A stretch of 64,000 nt of DNA, from assembly GCF_000024205.1 (NCBI RefSeq), contig NC_013216.1, forward strand, positions 682,001-746,000, in the 5' to 3' direction. The position numbers were made by a program, and so were the translations under genes. The notes beneath the pieces were generated by a model. That model saw only the letters and a list, made by a program, of their open reading frames with translations. It was not told where the DNA came from and searched no databases. Origin of the DNA: Desulfofarcimen acetoxidans DSM 771. GTDB lineage: Bacteria; Bacillota; Desulfotomaculia; Desulfotomaculales; Desulfofarciminaceae. This document shows, one piece after another, positions 31,066 to 40,541 of the stretch. How positions within the stretch are numbered: the stretch's first letter is position 1; the number at the start of each line of letters is the position of its first letter.

Positions 31066-31441
31066 TATTTACTGGTATTTGTTGAAATTGATTTTTGCCC
31101 TTCCCGTGGTGCTGTTTTTGGCTTATTACATCGTAAAGTTTGGGTTGTCCCGTCGCTTTCATGTAACCGGCAGGGGCAGGAGCATGCAGATTATCGAACA
31201 ATTGCCTCTGGGGCCTAAGTCTGTACTAAGTATTGTGCAGGTAGGGAAATTTTATTACCTGTTGGCACAGCAGGAAAACGGTATAGTAATGTTGGAGAAA
31301 ACAGATCGTTTGCCGGAAACGGTAATAACCAACTGTCATTTGCAGGAGAGTTGGCCAAATAATTTTAAAACAGTACTGGCAGAAAAACTATCCGCATGGA
31401 GTGGGAAAGACTTAAAGGATGAAAAAAAACGTGAAGAATAA
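31055..31441 (+). CDS. fliO: Flagellar biosynthetic protein FliO
   Basis: Assists assembly of the FliP export-gate ring. 128 aa, one membrane helix near the N-terminus (LLKLIFALPVVLFLAYYIV), then the small cytoplasmic domain MQIIEQLPLGPKSVLSIVQV and YYLLAQQENGIVMLE. GTG start overlapping the fliN-type gene by 11 bases; overlaps fliP by 23. Confidence 0.88.
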   Translation: MSSDIYWYLLKLIFALPVVLFLAYYIVKFGLSRRFHVTGRGRSMQIIEQLPLGPKSVLSIVQVGKFYYLLAQQENGIVMLEKTDRLPETVITNCHLQESWPNNFKTVLAEKLSAWSGKDLKDEKKREE

Positions 31442-32201
31442 AGATTTGTTTATAATTGCAGCTATTGCATCGACCATAGTTTTTTCCGCGGTTTTATTGC
31501 CCCGGTTGGCCTGGGCTGAGCCGATTCCCATACCCAATATTAATTTAAATGTCGGTCAAAGCGAGAACCCCGCTCAGGTAGTTGACAGTATAAAGCTGCT
31601 GGTTCTTCTTACTATTCTGTCCCTGATACCTGCCATACTGCTTATGATGACCTCCTTTACCAGGATTGTCATAGTGCTTTCATTTTTGCGCAATGCTCTT
31701 GGCACCCAGCAGACCCCACCCAACCAGGTGTTGATTGGCTTGGCCTTATTTTTAACTGTTTTCATTATGAAACCGGTCTATAATGATTTGAACGAGCAGG
31801 CTCTCAAACCCTATCTGGCTAATCAAATAACTCAAGAAGAAGCGCAGAACAGGGCTGCCGGACCTTTAAAGGAATTTATGTTAAAACAAACCAGAGAAAG
31901 TGATCTGGCTTTATTTATTGGTGTGGCTAAAGCTCAAAAGCCTCAAAACAGAAATGACGTTCCGCTGCATTTAGTAATCCCGGCATTTATCATAAGTGAG
32001 TTGAAAACATCCTTTCAAATGGGATTTTTAATTTATATACCATTTTTAGTAATAGATGCTGTAGTTGCCAGCACCTTAATGTCCATGGGTATGTTTATGC
32101 TGCCTCCGGCAATGTTTTCTTTGCCCTTTAAGCTTTTGTTGTTTGTTATGGTTGACGGCTGGTATCTGGTGGTCAAGTCTCTGGTGGAAAGTTTCCATTA
32201 A
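31419..32201 (+). CDS. fliP: Flagellar export gate protein FliP
   Basis: Core of the export channel (FliP5FliQ4FliR1). 260 aa with a cleavable N-terminal signal-like helix (IAAIASTIVFSAVLLPRLAWA), then four membrane helices. Signature blocks: MMTSFTRIVIVLSFLRNALG, QTPPNQVLIGLALFLT, VIPAFIISELKTSFQMGFLI, MGMFMLPPAMFSLPFKLLLF. Followed by fliQ after 15 bases. Confidence 0.95.
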   Translation: MKKNVKNKDLFIIAAIASTIVFSAVLLPRLAWAEPIPIPNINLNVGQSENPAQVVDSIKLLVLLTILSLIPAILLMMTSFTRIVIVLSFLRNALGTQQTPPNQVLIGLALFLTVFIMKPVYNDLNEQALKPYLANQITQEEAQNRAAGPLKEFMLKQTRESDLALFIGVAKAQKPQNRNDVPLHLVIPAFIISELKTSFQMGFLIYIPFLVIDAVVASTLMSMGMFMLPPAMFSLPFKLLLFVMVDGWYLVVKSLVESFH

Positions 32202-32216
32202 GAAAGGGCGTAAGAG

Positions 32217-32486
32217 ATGACTCAGACATTTGCCATTCATATGGCCAGGGAAGCGTTTATTATGATGCTAATCTTAGCGCTGCCTCCTATAGGGGCCGGC
32301 TTGCTGGTTGGGCTGGTTGTCAGCGTGTTTCAGGCGGTTACTCAGATACAGGAGCAGACTTTAAGCTTTGTTCCCAAACTGCTGGCCGTTTTTGTGGTGC
32401 TTCTCTTGTTTAGTTCCTGGATGCTTAACATGATGATAGACTTTACATCGGATATTTTTAAGCAGCTGCCTAATATTACTAAATAG
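32217..32486 (+). CDS. fliQ: Flagellar export gate protein FliQ
   Basis: Small gate subunit, 89 aa, two membrane helices (REAFIMMLILALPPIGAGLL; LAVFVVLLLFSSWMLNMMI) joined by the conserved VFQAVTQIQEQTLSFVPK. Standard position between fliP and fliR. Confidence 0.95.
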   Translation: MTQTFAIHMAREAFIMMLILALPPIGAGLLVGLVVSVFQAVTQIQEQTLSFVPKLLAVFVVLLLFSSWMLNMMIDFTSDIFKQLPNITK

Positions 32487-32500
32487 GGAGACGGGCTGTC

Positions 32501-33268
32501 TTGATAGATATGGATTTGTTAGTGGTCTTCTTTTTAGTTTTTATAAGGATAACCGCTTTTATGATGACCGCACCGTTTTTTGAGTATCGCAATATACCCA
32601 ATCTGCTGAAGATAGGTTTTTCTCTGTTGCTGGCAGGGATTGTTTTTCCTGTTATAAAAACATCCGGTTTTAGTGTGCCCGGTGGAGTTTTGGGCTATAT
32701 CCTGGCTGTAATGGCGGAGGCAGGTGTAGGCTTGATGCTTGGTTTGATAGCCTCTTTCATTTTTCACGGCATTCGTATGGCCGGTCAGCTCATAGATCTT
32801 CAGATAGGCTTTGCCATGGCCATGGTTTTTGACCCGTTAAGTGAAATGCAGACAACTATTATAGCCAGATTTTTAAATCTTTTGGCTTTAATATTTTTTC
32901 TTAATGTAAACGGTCATTACTATTTGATTGAGAGTTTGGTCAAAAGCTATGATCTGGTGCCTCTGACAGCAATGGCAATAAAGTCGGGTGTCGTTCTCAC
33001 TGTAGTTAAGTTTTTCAGCGGGATGTTTGCCCTGGCTTTTCAGATAAGCGCGCCAATTATAGCCGTATTGGTGATTATAGATTTATCATTGGGGTTTGTT
33101 TCCAGAACAGTTCCGCAGTTGAATGTTTTTATGTTAGGTTTTCCCGTGAAGATTGTGGTGGGGATTTTAACACTCAGTGTTGTTGTTCCTGTGCTGGGCA
33201 CATTGCTGCAGGACGTTTTTAAAACTATGCATAATAATATGTTAATCTTATTGCGGGGTCTTACATAA
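32501..33268 (+). CDS. fliR: Flagellar export gate protein FliR
   Basis: Single-copy gate subunit, 255 aa with about six membrane helices. Conserved segments: FLVFIRITAFMMTAPFF, MAGQLIDLQIGFAMAMVFDP, ALAFQISAPIIAVLVIIDLS, FVSRTVPQLNVFMLGFPVKI. The start is TTG 32501 or ATG 32510. It is followed directly by flhB (one base after the stop). Confidence 0.94.
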   Translation: MIDMDLLVVFFLVFIRITAFMMTAPFFEYRNIPNLLKIGFSLLLAGIVFPVIKTSGFSVPGGVLGYILAVMAEAGVGLMLGLIASFIFHGIRMAGQLIDLQIGFAMAMVFDPLSEMQTTIIARFLNLLALIFFLNVNGHYYLIESLVKSYDLVPLTAMAIKSGVVLTVVKFFSGMFALAFQISAPIIAVLVIIDLSLGFVSRTVPQLNVFMLGFPVKIVVGILTLSVVVPVLGTLLQDVFKTMHNNMLILLRGLT

Positions 33269-33269
33269 T

Positions 33270-34334
33270 ATGGCACAGGGTGGTCAGGAAAAAACCGAAA
33301 AGGCGACGCCGCGGAAACTGCTGCAAGCCAGGCGTAAAGGACAGGTAGCGAAAAGCTCGGATTTAAACGCGGCTGTCTTAATGTTAGCTGTGGTGCTGCT
33401 TTTTTATTCCATAAAGCAGCAGCAGCTCAGTTCTATGTATAAGTATTTTTCCTGGTATTTAGCTAATTTTACTCAATACCGGGAGAGTCAAGTGAGTTTA
33501 ATGCAGCTAATGGTTAGTTTTTCTATCTACTACATAAAACTTATGGCACCTGTTTTAATAGTGGTTGTCATTGTTGCTCTATTAATTAATTTTATGCAGG
33601 TTGGTCTTGTTTTTTCTTCTGAATCAATAAAACCTCAGCTTAAGCGGGCCAATCCAATTGAGGGATTTAAACGTATTTTTACGGTCAGAAGTCTGGTTGA
33701 ACTGGCTAAGAATATATTTAAGCTTCTGGTTATCGGGGGAATAACTTACAACCTGATATCAGGCAGATTTAACGAGTTATTATTGATCTTTTATGCAACA
33801 CCTGCAATGATTTTTCAGACAGTCAGCGGGTTTATTCTTCGGATATTGGGTTGGGGCGGTATAGTTTATTTTGCCATGGCCCTGTTGGATTATTTGTACC
33901 AGCGCTACGAGTTCCAAAAGAGTATGCGTATGAGCAAACAGGATATTAAGGATGAATATAAGCAAACAGAAGGGGATCCTTTACTGAAGTCAAAACTGAG
34001 GGAAATGCAGCGAAAAATGTCACTCAGCAGGATCAGAGAGGAGATGCCTCGCGCGACTGTGGTTGTAACTAACCCCACTCACTTTGCTGTGGCCTTGAGA
34101 TATAGTGAAGGCGATGCGGACGTTCCGCTGGTAACGGCTAAGGGTGCCGATTATCTGGCTTTACGTATGAGAGAAATGGCTAAAGAGTATAATGTGCCCG
34201 TGATCGAGCAAAGGGAGTTAGCGAGGCTGCTTTATGACCGGGTAGAAGTCGGAACGGAAATCCCCTACGAACTTTACCAGTCGGTAGCAGAAATATTGGC
34301 TATGGTCTATAAAAAGAAATCTTTGTATTTATAA
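33270..34334 (+). CDS. flhB: Flagellar export switch protein FlhB
   Basis: Controls the change of export substrate from hook to filament. 354 aa: N-terminal KTEKATPRKLLQARRKGQVA, four membrane helices, then a cytoplasmic domain with the autocleavage motif N268-P-T-H271 (TVVVTNPTHFAVALRY). The C-terminal part VPVIEQRELARLLYDRVEVG is complete. Confidence 0.95.
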   Translation: MAQGGQEKTEKATPRKLLQARRKGQVAKSSDLNAAVLMLAVVLLFYSIKQQQLSSMYKYFSWYLANFTQYRESQVSLMQLMVSFSIYYIKLMAPVLIVVVIVALLINFMQVGLVFSSESIKPQLKRANPIEGFKRIFTVRSLVELAKNIFKLLVIGGITYNLISGRFNELLLIFYATPAMIFQTVSGFILRILGWGGIVYFAMALLDYLYQRYEFQKSMRMSKQDIKDEYKQTEGDPLLKSKLREMQRKMSLSRIREEMPRATVVVTNPTHFAVALRYSEGDADVPLVTAKGADYLALRMREMAKEYNVPVIEQRELARLLYDRVEVGTEIPYELYQSVAEILAMVYKKKSLYL

Positions 34335-34375
34335 AATATTTGTTTTAAAATGGTATGAGGAGGGGATTGCTGCAT

Positions 34376-36442
34376 ATGGCGGCTCCGTCGACAATGAGTA
34401 TGCTTAAACAGAATACTGATTTGATTGTTGCCGCTTTTATCATAGGTATAATTTTAATGATTATTATACCGCTTTCCCCCCTGCTTTTAGATGTGCTTTT
34501 GACTATCAGTATAACTGTTGGTCTGGTTATTTTACTGATCACAATGTTTACAACCGAACCGCTGCAGTTTTCTGTATTTCCGACGTTGCTGTTAATAACC
34601 ACATTATATAGGTTGGCGCTTAATATTTCTTCTACCAGGCTTATTCTAAGCACCGGAGCGGCAGGTAATGTTATTGATGCATTTGGCAACTTTGTGACTC
34701 AAGGAAATTATGTTGTTGGACTGGTAGTATTTATTATAATAACTGTTATTCAATTTATGGTTATTACCAGTGGCGCCGGGCGGGTATCTGAGGTAGCCGC
34801 CCGTTTTACACTGGATGCTATGCCCGGAAAGCAGATGAGTATTGACGCTGATTTCAATTCGGGCCTGATTACTGAGGGGGAGGCCAGAGAGAGAAGGAAG
34901 CGGCTGCAGCGCGAGGCTGATTTTTTTGGGTCTATGGACGGTGCCAGCAAGTTTGTGCGCGGTGATGCTGTTGCCGGCATAATTATCATACTCATTAATA
35001 TTATCGGGGGCTTTATTATAGGTGTAGTACAGCAGAACATGCAGTTTGTGCAGGCTTTGCAAACTTTTACCGTTTTATCTATAGGTGACGGTTTGGTTAG
35101 TCAGCTGCCCGCCCTTTTAATTTCAACAGCCTCCGGTATTCTTGTAACCAGATCCACATCGGAAAATAGCCTGGGTGGGGATCTCTCGCAGCAGTTCCTG
35201 AATTTCCCCCGTGTTTTATATTTGGCTGCCGCAATTTTGCTTATACTGGGTCTAATACCTGCCATGCCGAATATTCTGTTTATCATGCTTTCTATCGGTA
35301 CTGCCTTTGCTGCTTACATTATTACGAAAGAAGACTTGAAAAAGCTTGCTTCTGAGCAGGAAGCCAGCGCGCGGCAGGCTCAGGAGCAGCGCCGCGAGCC
35401 GGAAAATGTGCTGAACTATTTTCAAGTTGACCAGTTGGAAATCGAAATAGGCTATAACCTGATTACCCTGACTGATGAATCACGTGGAGGTGACCTGCTG
35501 CAGAGGGTGGCTGCCGTGAGGAGGCAGTGTGTTCTGGAGACAGGCATTTATGTGCGGCCGATTCGTATCAGAGACAATTTGCAGTTATCTTCAAATTCCT
35601 ATGTATTTAAAATAAAAGGCAATGTTATTGTTGAAGGAGAAGTAATGCCCGGTTATTTTCTGGCCATGGATCCTGTTGGTATGAATGTTGATGTGCCCGG
35701 TATCTCTACTATTGAACCTACCTTTGGGCTGCCGGCCTGGTGGGTATCGGAGAACGACCGGGAGCAGGTTGAGCTGTCCGGTTTGACAGTGGTAGACTGT
35801 TCAACTGTACTGATCACTCACTTAACGGAATTTATTAAACAAAATGCCCACGAACTTTTGGGACGTCAGGAAATCAAGGAATTACTGGATGTAGTGCGGG
35901 AGAGTAACACGGCACTGGTAGATGAGCTGGTCCCGGGATATCTTTCTATGGGAGAAATACAGAAAGTCCTGCAGAATTTGCTGAAAGAAAGAGTATCCAT
36001 AAGGGATTTAACGACTATTTTGGAATCATTATCAGAAAGCGCCCGTTTTACTAAAGATCCTGATTTTTTATCGGAGAATGCCCGTCAAGCTCTGGGGCGT
36101 ACTATCTGTCAGCCATTGGAAGGGCCGGGACATACCTTATCGGTAATTACACTGCATCCCAAATTAGAGCAAATTATATCAGATTCGATACAAGATACCA
36201 GAATGGGAACTTATCCTGTGCTTGACCCACAAATGGCTGCAAAAATAATGGAAAAGACCAGTGAAGTTGTGGAAAGGGTTATGCTAAAGGGCATTAATCC
36301 CGTGATTCTTTGCTCGGCCCGCGTGAGATTGCCGTTTAGGCGACTAACGGAAAGAGCGCTGCCTAATATATCTGTACTCTCAATTAACGAAGTACCCTCC
36401 AATCTAGGGGTTGAAGCGGTTGGGACGGTGATAATGGATTGA
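34376..36442 (+). CDS. flhA: Flagellar export protein FlhA
   Basis: Nonameric export gate and proton-driven motor of secretion. 688 aa: eight N-terminal membrane helices, the conserved FHIPEP-type cytoplasmic loop (RFTLDAMPGKQMSIDADFN, GLITEGEARERRKRLQREA, FFGSMDGASKFVRGDA), and the C-terminal substrate-docking domain. ATG 34376 lies ten bases after AGGAGGGG; an in-frame ATG at 34355 precedes that site and is rejected. Confidence 0.95.
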   Translation: MAAPSTMSMLKQNTDLIVAAFIIGIILMIIIPLSPLLLDVLLTISITVGLVILLITMFTTEPLQFSVFPTLLLITTLYRLALNISSTRLILSTGAAGNVIDAFGNFVTQGNYVVGLVVFIIITVIQFMVITSGAGRVSEVAARFTLDAMPGKQMSIDADFNSGLITEGEARERRKRLQREADFFGSMDGASKFVRGDAVAGIIIILINIIGGFIIGVVQQNMQFVQALQTFTVLSIGDGLVSQLPALLISTASGILVTRSTSENSLGGDLSQQFLNFPRVLYLAAAILLILGLIPAMPNILFIMLSIGTAFAAYIITKEDLKKLASEQEASARQAQEQRREPENVLNYFQVDQLEIEIGYNLITLTDESRGGDLLQRVAAVRRQCVLETGIYVRPIRIRDNLQLSSNSYVFKIKGNVIVEGEVMPGYFLAMDPVGMNVDVPGISTIEPTFGLPAWWVSENDREQVELSGLTVVDCSTVLITHLTEFIKQNAHELLGRQEIKELLDVVRESNTALVDELVPGYLSMGEIQKVLQNLLKERVSIRDLTTILESLSESARFTKDPDFLSENARQALGRTICQPLEGPGHTLSVITLHPKLEQIISDSIQDTRMGTYPVLDPQMAAKIMEKTSEVVERVMLKGINPVILCSARVRLPFRRLTERALPNISVLSINEVPSNLGVEAVGTVIMD

Positions 36443-37755
36443 AAGTAAAAAAATACCTGGTAAATGATATGAAAGAGGCACTGTACCTTATAAAAAAAGA
36501 CCTTGGTCCCGAGGCAATGATTATTAACAGCAGAAAAGTCAGACGCAAAGGTTTGTTGGGCTTTTTCATTAAGCGTAAGCTGGAGGTTACCGCTGCAGTG
36601 GATGAACCTGTGGTAAATGAGAAGAGGCAGGAATTAAGCCAGGCTGTGGGAGCGGGTCCGGTCAGCTCACCCGCGCCGGTGGAAAGGGTAATGCGAGGTG
36701 AAGCTGCTGCCCGTACCAGAGCTCAGTTAGCTTACAATATTGCCGGTACAACGGTTGGAAAAGCGAGGGAAAGCGGTTTTTCAACCGGCGGTACAATAAA
36801 CAGTCCCGGCAGCAGTTCAGTTAGCAGCTTGTCTCTGCGCGATAAAAATATTCAGCCGGTTAACTCCGAAAGTAAGTTGCATAACGAGTTATCTGAAGTA
36901 AAACTGCTGCTAAATCGTATAATGAGGGATAAAGATACTTCTCATGAGGACATTTTTATCAGTAAATGGCGGCAAATTCTTCTGGATACTGATATGGACG
37001 AGGTGCTTGTTGAGCGCTTGCTGGAAGACGCCAATGACAGGTATGACAGCGGACGTTCAGATCGGGATGAAATGCTTAAGGTTAACTTAATTAATAAAAT
37101 AACCGGCTTGATAGAGCCTGCCTATCAGGATATAAGTTTTGGTAAGGTATACGCTTTTATAGGACCGACCGGAGTCGGTAAAACTACTACATTAGCTAAG
37201 CTGGCCGCCCAATTTTCACTTTTTTATCAGAAGGACATAGCGTTAATTACTATAGATACTTACCGTATAGGAGCTGTCGAACAACTGAAGACCTACGGTG
37301 AAATTATAGGTGTTTCGCTGGATGTAGTTATGACGCCTGAGGATCTGCACAGGGTTATTATGCGGCACAAAGACAAGGATATAATATTGATTGATACTGC
37401 CGGTCATCCCTCGAATAATGCCGTGTATGTGCAGGAATTAAAGGGCTTTTTAGACGTTATCAGCCTGCCGTTGGATATTTTCTTGGTTTTAAGTGCGACA
37501 ACAAAGAATAAGGATATGTTTAAGATTATTGACGAATTCGGCAGAAAGGATATTTCAAAAATCATATTCACTAAAATAGATGAGACAGAATCTTTAGGCG
37601 CTATGTTAAATATAATTTATCGCACTAATATACCAATTTACTATGTGACGGACGGGCAAAGTGTTCCTGATGATATTGAACAGGTATACCCCAAGAAACT
37701 GGCAAAACTTCTCTTAAAGGGGGTGAGCAATCAAAATGATGGACCAGGCTTCTAA
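36439..37755 (+). CDS. flhF: Flagellar SRP-like GTPase FlhF
   Basis: Places flagella and recruits early components. 438 aa: N-terminal basic/linker region (KVKKYLVNDMKEALYLIKKD; Ser/Gly/Pro-rich 60-150), then the SRP-type NG domains with P-loop GPTGVGKTTT at 242-251, TIDTYRIGAVEQLKTYGEI, DTAGHPSNN, and FTKIDETESLGAMLNI. TTG start overlaps the flhA stop by four bases. It is paired with flhG. Confidence 0.94.
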   Translation: MKVKKYLVNDMKEALYLIKKDLGPEAMIINSRKVRRKGLLGFFIKRKLEVTAAVDEPVVNEKRQELSQAVGAGPVSSPAPVERVMRGEAAARTRAQLAYNIAGTTVGKARESGFSTGGTINSPGSSSVSSLSLRDKNIQPVNSESKLHNELSEVKLLLNRIMRDKDTSHEDIFISKWRQILLDTDMDEVLVERLLEDANDRYDSGRSDRDEMLKVNLINKITGLIEPAYQDISFGKVYAFIGPTGVGKTTTLAKLAAQFSLFYQKDIALITIDTYRIGAVEQLKTYGEIIGVSLDVVMTPEDLHRVIMRHKDKDIILIDTAGHPSNNAVYVQELKGFLDVISLPLDIFLVLSATTKNKDMFKIIDEFGRKDISKIIFTKIDETESLGAMLNIIYRTNIPIYYVTDGQSVPDDIEQVYPKKLAKLLLKGVSNQNDGPGF

Positions 37756-38608
37756 GCTTCGCGCTTTAGCCAATGATGCAAATGTGGAGTTTGCTGCTAA
37801 ACCTGAGAGAGGGCCACGCATCATAACTGTTACCAGTGGCAAGGGCGGTGTCGGTAAGACTAATTTTGTAGTGAACCTTGGATTGTGTTTAGCTAAAATG
37901 AAGCAGCGGGTAGTCATTTTTGATGCTGATTTGGGTTTATCTAATGTAGATGTCTTGATGGGTGTGACTCCTCCCGGCAATTTATATGAGTTGTTATACA
38001 ATAATAAAAACATAAAAGAAATTATAGCACAGGGACCGATAAATTTACGTTTTATTTCCGGAGGCTCCGGATTTCATGAGTTATCAAATCTGGATCAAAA
38101 ACAGCGTCAAAACCTCATTAACAGTTTGAATTATTTCCAGAGTGAAACCGATTTTGTATTAATAGATACAGGAGCGGGAATATCCAAAAATGTTTTAGGT
38201 TTTGTGGCCGCGGCGGAAGAGGTTATTGTAATCGTTACTCCTGAACCGACTTCTTTGGCGGATGCCTACAGTTTAATTAAAATTATGTCCAAATTTAATG
38301 TGCAATCGGAAGTTAACCTAATTGTTAACATGGCTTCTAATATACGGGAAGGGCAGCAGACTGCTGATAAAATAATAATGATTGCTAACCGGTTTTTGCA
38401 GATAAAAGTAACCTTTTTAGGTTCCATATGTACGAATCCGGTGGTTGTCCAGGCAGTAAAAAGCCAGAATCCGTTTGTGCTTTCCCATCCTTATTCTACA
38501 GCCACTAAGAGTTTAACGGTTATTGCCGAAAACTTAATTAATGGTTACCAACAGCCGGTTAAGGGAGTATCTGGATTTATAGGTAAACTAATTAGTCTTT
38601 TCGGCTAG
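37736..38608 (+). CDS. flhG: Flagellar number regulator FlhG
   Basis: MinD/ParA-type ATPase that partners FlhF (also FleN or YlxH). 290 aa. The N-terminal DQASKLRALAN helix is the FlhF-activating motif; the deviant Walker A KGGVGKT is at 36-42; FDADLGLSNVDVLMGV, DTGAGIS and VTPEPTSLADAYSLIK follow. The C-terminus ends in a hydrophobic/basic helix (GFIGKLISLFG), the membrane-targeting sequence. Start overlaps flhF by 20 bases. Confidence 0.94.
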   Translation: MMDQASKLRALANDANVEFAAKPERGPRIITVTSGKGGVGKTNFVVNLGLCLAKMKQRVVIFDADLGLSNVDVLMGVTPPGNLYELLYNNKNIKEIIAQGPINLRFISGGSGFHELSNLDQKQRQNLINSLNYFQSETDFVLIDTGAGISKNVLGFVAAAEEVIVIVTPEPTSLADAYSLIKIMSKFNVQSEVNLIVNMASNIREGQQTADKIIMIANRFLQIKVTFLGSICTNPVVVQAVKSQNPFVLSHPYSTATKSLTVIAENLINGYQQPVKGVSGFIGKLISLFG

Positions 38609-38619
38609 GGGGTAACATC

Positions 38620-39288
38620 TTGGGTGAAAGCATATTAAAAATCAATACCAGAATCGAAATAGCAAAAGTAGGAAGCCTTGAATATTATACCTCTTCGATT
38701 CAAGATATAAAGGATGACGTGTTATATATAGGCATGCCGACTCTTTGCTCAGATCCGTTGGTTTTGACACCGGGGCAAAAGGTGACAGTACGTTTTCCCG
38801 GTATTTCTGAAAGGTATCAATTTAGCAGTACTTTCTTAAGTTTCGTTAAAGACCCCATAGTATTATATCGTTTAACTATGCCAAATGAGATAAAGAGAAT
38901 TCAGCAAAGAAATTATTTCCGCGTGGATACGCTATTAGAAGTATTTGTATCAGAAATTCCCGAAATTGGTGAAGAGGAGAATTATATCAAGGCAAATGCT
39001 CTTGATATAAGCGGCGGCGGCATGAAGTTATTGATTAAATTATTGCCTGATCAGACTTATCATGTTGGCAAAGAGCTTTTGGTAAAATTTAATATAACAG
39101 CTAATAATGATGAACTGGTTGAGATCAAAACCAGAGTTCGTATAGTAAGAGAAGACCAATTGGCGACACAAACAAGACCAGGGCAGCGATTAGGGTGTTA
39201 TGGTGTTTCATTTGTGGGATTAAGTGAGAAGTTTAGAGAAAAAATCATTAGTTTTATTTTTCGCATAATGGCTGTAAGAAATAAATAA
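38620..39288 (+). CDS. PilZ-domain c-di-GMP receptor (YcgR/MotI-like)
   Basis: A 222-residue protein with an N-terminal YcgR-type domain and a C-terminal PilZ domain. The c-di-GMP binding residues are present: R97-NYF-R101 (RxxxR) and D129-I-S-G-G-G134. In B. subtilis the homologue MotI (YpfA/DgrA) binds the stator and slows the motor when c-di-GMP rises. TTG start. It lies between flhG and sigD; a diguanylate cyclase is encoded at 53.6 kb. Confidence 0.88.
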   Translation: MGESILKINTRIEIAKVGSLEYYTSSIQDIKDDVLYIGMPTLCSDPLVLTPGQKVTVRFPGISERYQFSSTFLSFVKDPIVLYRLTMPNEIKRIQQRNYFRVDTLLEVFVSEIPEIGEEENYIKANALDISGGGMKLLIKLLPDQTYHVGKELLVKFNITANNDELVEIKTRVRIVREDQLATQTRPGQRLGCYGVSFVGLSEKFREKIISFIFRIMAVRNK

Positions 39289-39313
39289 GCTACAGGTAGG
39301 TGATTGCCCCCGA

Positions 39314-40063
39314 ATGGAGCCGAAAAAGCTGTGGGAAGCGTACATCAGTAACCGTGATAAAAAAGCCCGCGAAAAGCTTATTTTAATGTATCTCCCTCTT
39401 GTTAAGCATTTGTCGGGTCGGTTGGCGGTAAGACTACCTATCGGCATCAGTTATGAGGATCTGGAGGGGTATGGGGTAGTCGGTCTGATTGAATCGATTG
39501 AGAAGTTTAATCCTGCCAAAGGTGTTAGCTTTGAGACTTTTGCCTACCGTCGTATACGGGGAGCAATCATTGATGAAGTCAGAAAACTTTACTGGGTACC
39601 CAGAACTCTCTGGCAGAAATTTCAGGCAGTTAACGCAGAGAGAGAACGTTTGCGAAGAATAAACGGTGACAATGTAACTGATGAGCAGGTTGCTGCTTCA
39701 TTAAACATATCAATAGCAGAACTGCATAAAACTTCTAATTGCTACAACCAATTGAATATGAATTCACTGGATGAAGTATTAACTTCTTCTGACGGTGATT
39801 CTGTGAGGCTGGGTAATTTGATACCTGATCCGAACAGTCCTGATCCTCTTGATGTGGTTGAGGAGCAGGATGGTCGTCGTATTCTGGCAGAAGCAGTGAA
39901 TTCTTTAAATGAGAAAGATCGCTTAGTTATGGCCCTTTATTACCAGGAGAGATTAACTTTGAAAGAAATCGGACAGGTTTTGGAAGTATCAGAATCAAGA
40001 GTTTGTCAGCTTCATGCCCGTGCGATGTCCAGGTTAAGGCAGAAAATTAAGGAGATGCTTTAA
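39314..40063 (+). CDS. sigD: Flagellar sigma factor SigD (FliA)
   Basis: RNA polymerase sigma factor for late flagellar and chemotaxis genes. 249 aa: region 2 (LPLVKHLSGRLAVRLP; YEDLEGYGVVGLIESIEKF; FETFAYRRIRGAIIDEVRKL), region 3, and region 4 helix-turn-helix (RLTLKEIGQVLEVSESRVCQ). Candidate targets in this window have TAAA-N15-GCCGATAA-like boxes. FlgM at 11.5 kb is its antagonist. It lies late in the flgB operon, as in B. subtilis. Confidence 0.95.
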   Translation: MEPKKLWEAYISNRDKKAREKLILMYLPLVKHLSGRLAVRLPIGISYEDLEGYGVVGLIESIEKFNPAKGVSFETFAYRRIRGAIIDEVRKLYWVPRTLWQKFQAVNAERERLRRINGDNVTDEQVAASLNISIAELHKTSNCYNQLNMNSLDEVLTSSDGDSVRLGNLIPDPNSPDPLDVVEEQDGRRILAEAVNSLNEKDRLVMALYYQERLTLKEIGQVLEVSESRVCQLHARAMSRLRQKIKEML

Positions 40064-40064
40064 T

Positions 40065-40541
40065 GTGCAGGATTTACCCGGTTGGTTAACCCGTTTATTG
40101 GTAAATAACTTGTTTTGGATATCATGCGGGGTGCTTTTTTCAGTTGTTATTGCCTGTTTAGTATTTTTCTTTATAAAAAAGAGCTCTGCATTCAAAAAAC
40201 GTCATTTCGCCAGAAAAATGGCCGAATTAACTTCTAATATACAACCTAATGCAGATTTTGAGATGTACTTAAAGAATATTGAGTCCCGGTTAGACACGCT
40301 TGTTTCTGTAAATCGTGAAATGCGTGATAAGATATCCTGGTTGGAAGGGCAAATCAGAGTTTTGCTCACGTGCAAGGAAACTGCGGAATCTCCTAAAAGC
40401 GTTGAAGATCTGATATATGAGGCTTGCGAAGGAGGTAAGCCTGTAATGGAGGTAGCCAGGGCATTTGGGAGAGATAAAGGAGAAATAGAGTTAATCTTAA
40501 ATATTCGGAGGTTAAAAAATAACCGGGAGGAAGCATTATGA
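40065..40541 (+). CDS. SwrB-like membrane protein (DUF6115 type)
   Basis: A 158-residue protein with one N-terminal membrane helix (LFWISCGVLFSVVIACLVFFF), a coiled coil (FEMYLKNIESRLDTLVSVNR) and a C-terminal small helical motif (EDLIYEACEGGKPVMEVARA, DKGEIELILNIRRLK). B. subtilis swrB (ylxL), which promotes basal body completion, also follows sigD. Function is inferred from position and architecture. GTG start; overlaps flgF by four bases. Confidence 0.72.
   Translation: MQDLPGWLTRLLVNNLFWISCGVLFSVVIACLVFFFIKKSSAFKKRHFARKMAELTSNIQPNADFEMYLKNIESRLDTLVSVNREMRDKISWLEGQIRVLLTCKETAESPKSVEDLIYEACEGGKPVMEVARAFGRDKGEIELILNIRRLKNNREEAL

Noticed and set aside
34646-35062. 138-aa minus-strand ORF inside flhA, and similar long antisense ORFs in fliI and the permease
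   Set aside because: They lie opposite strongly conserved genes, have no ribosome sites and no recognisable motifs; codon-structure shadows.
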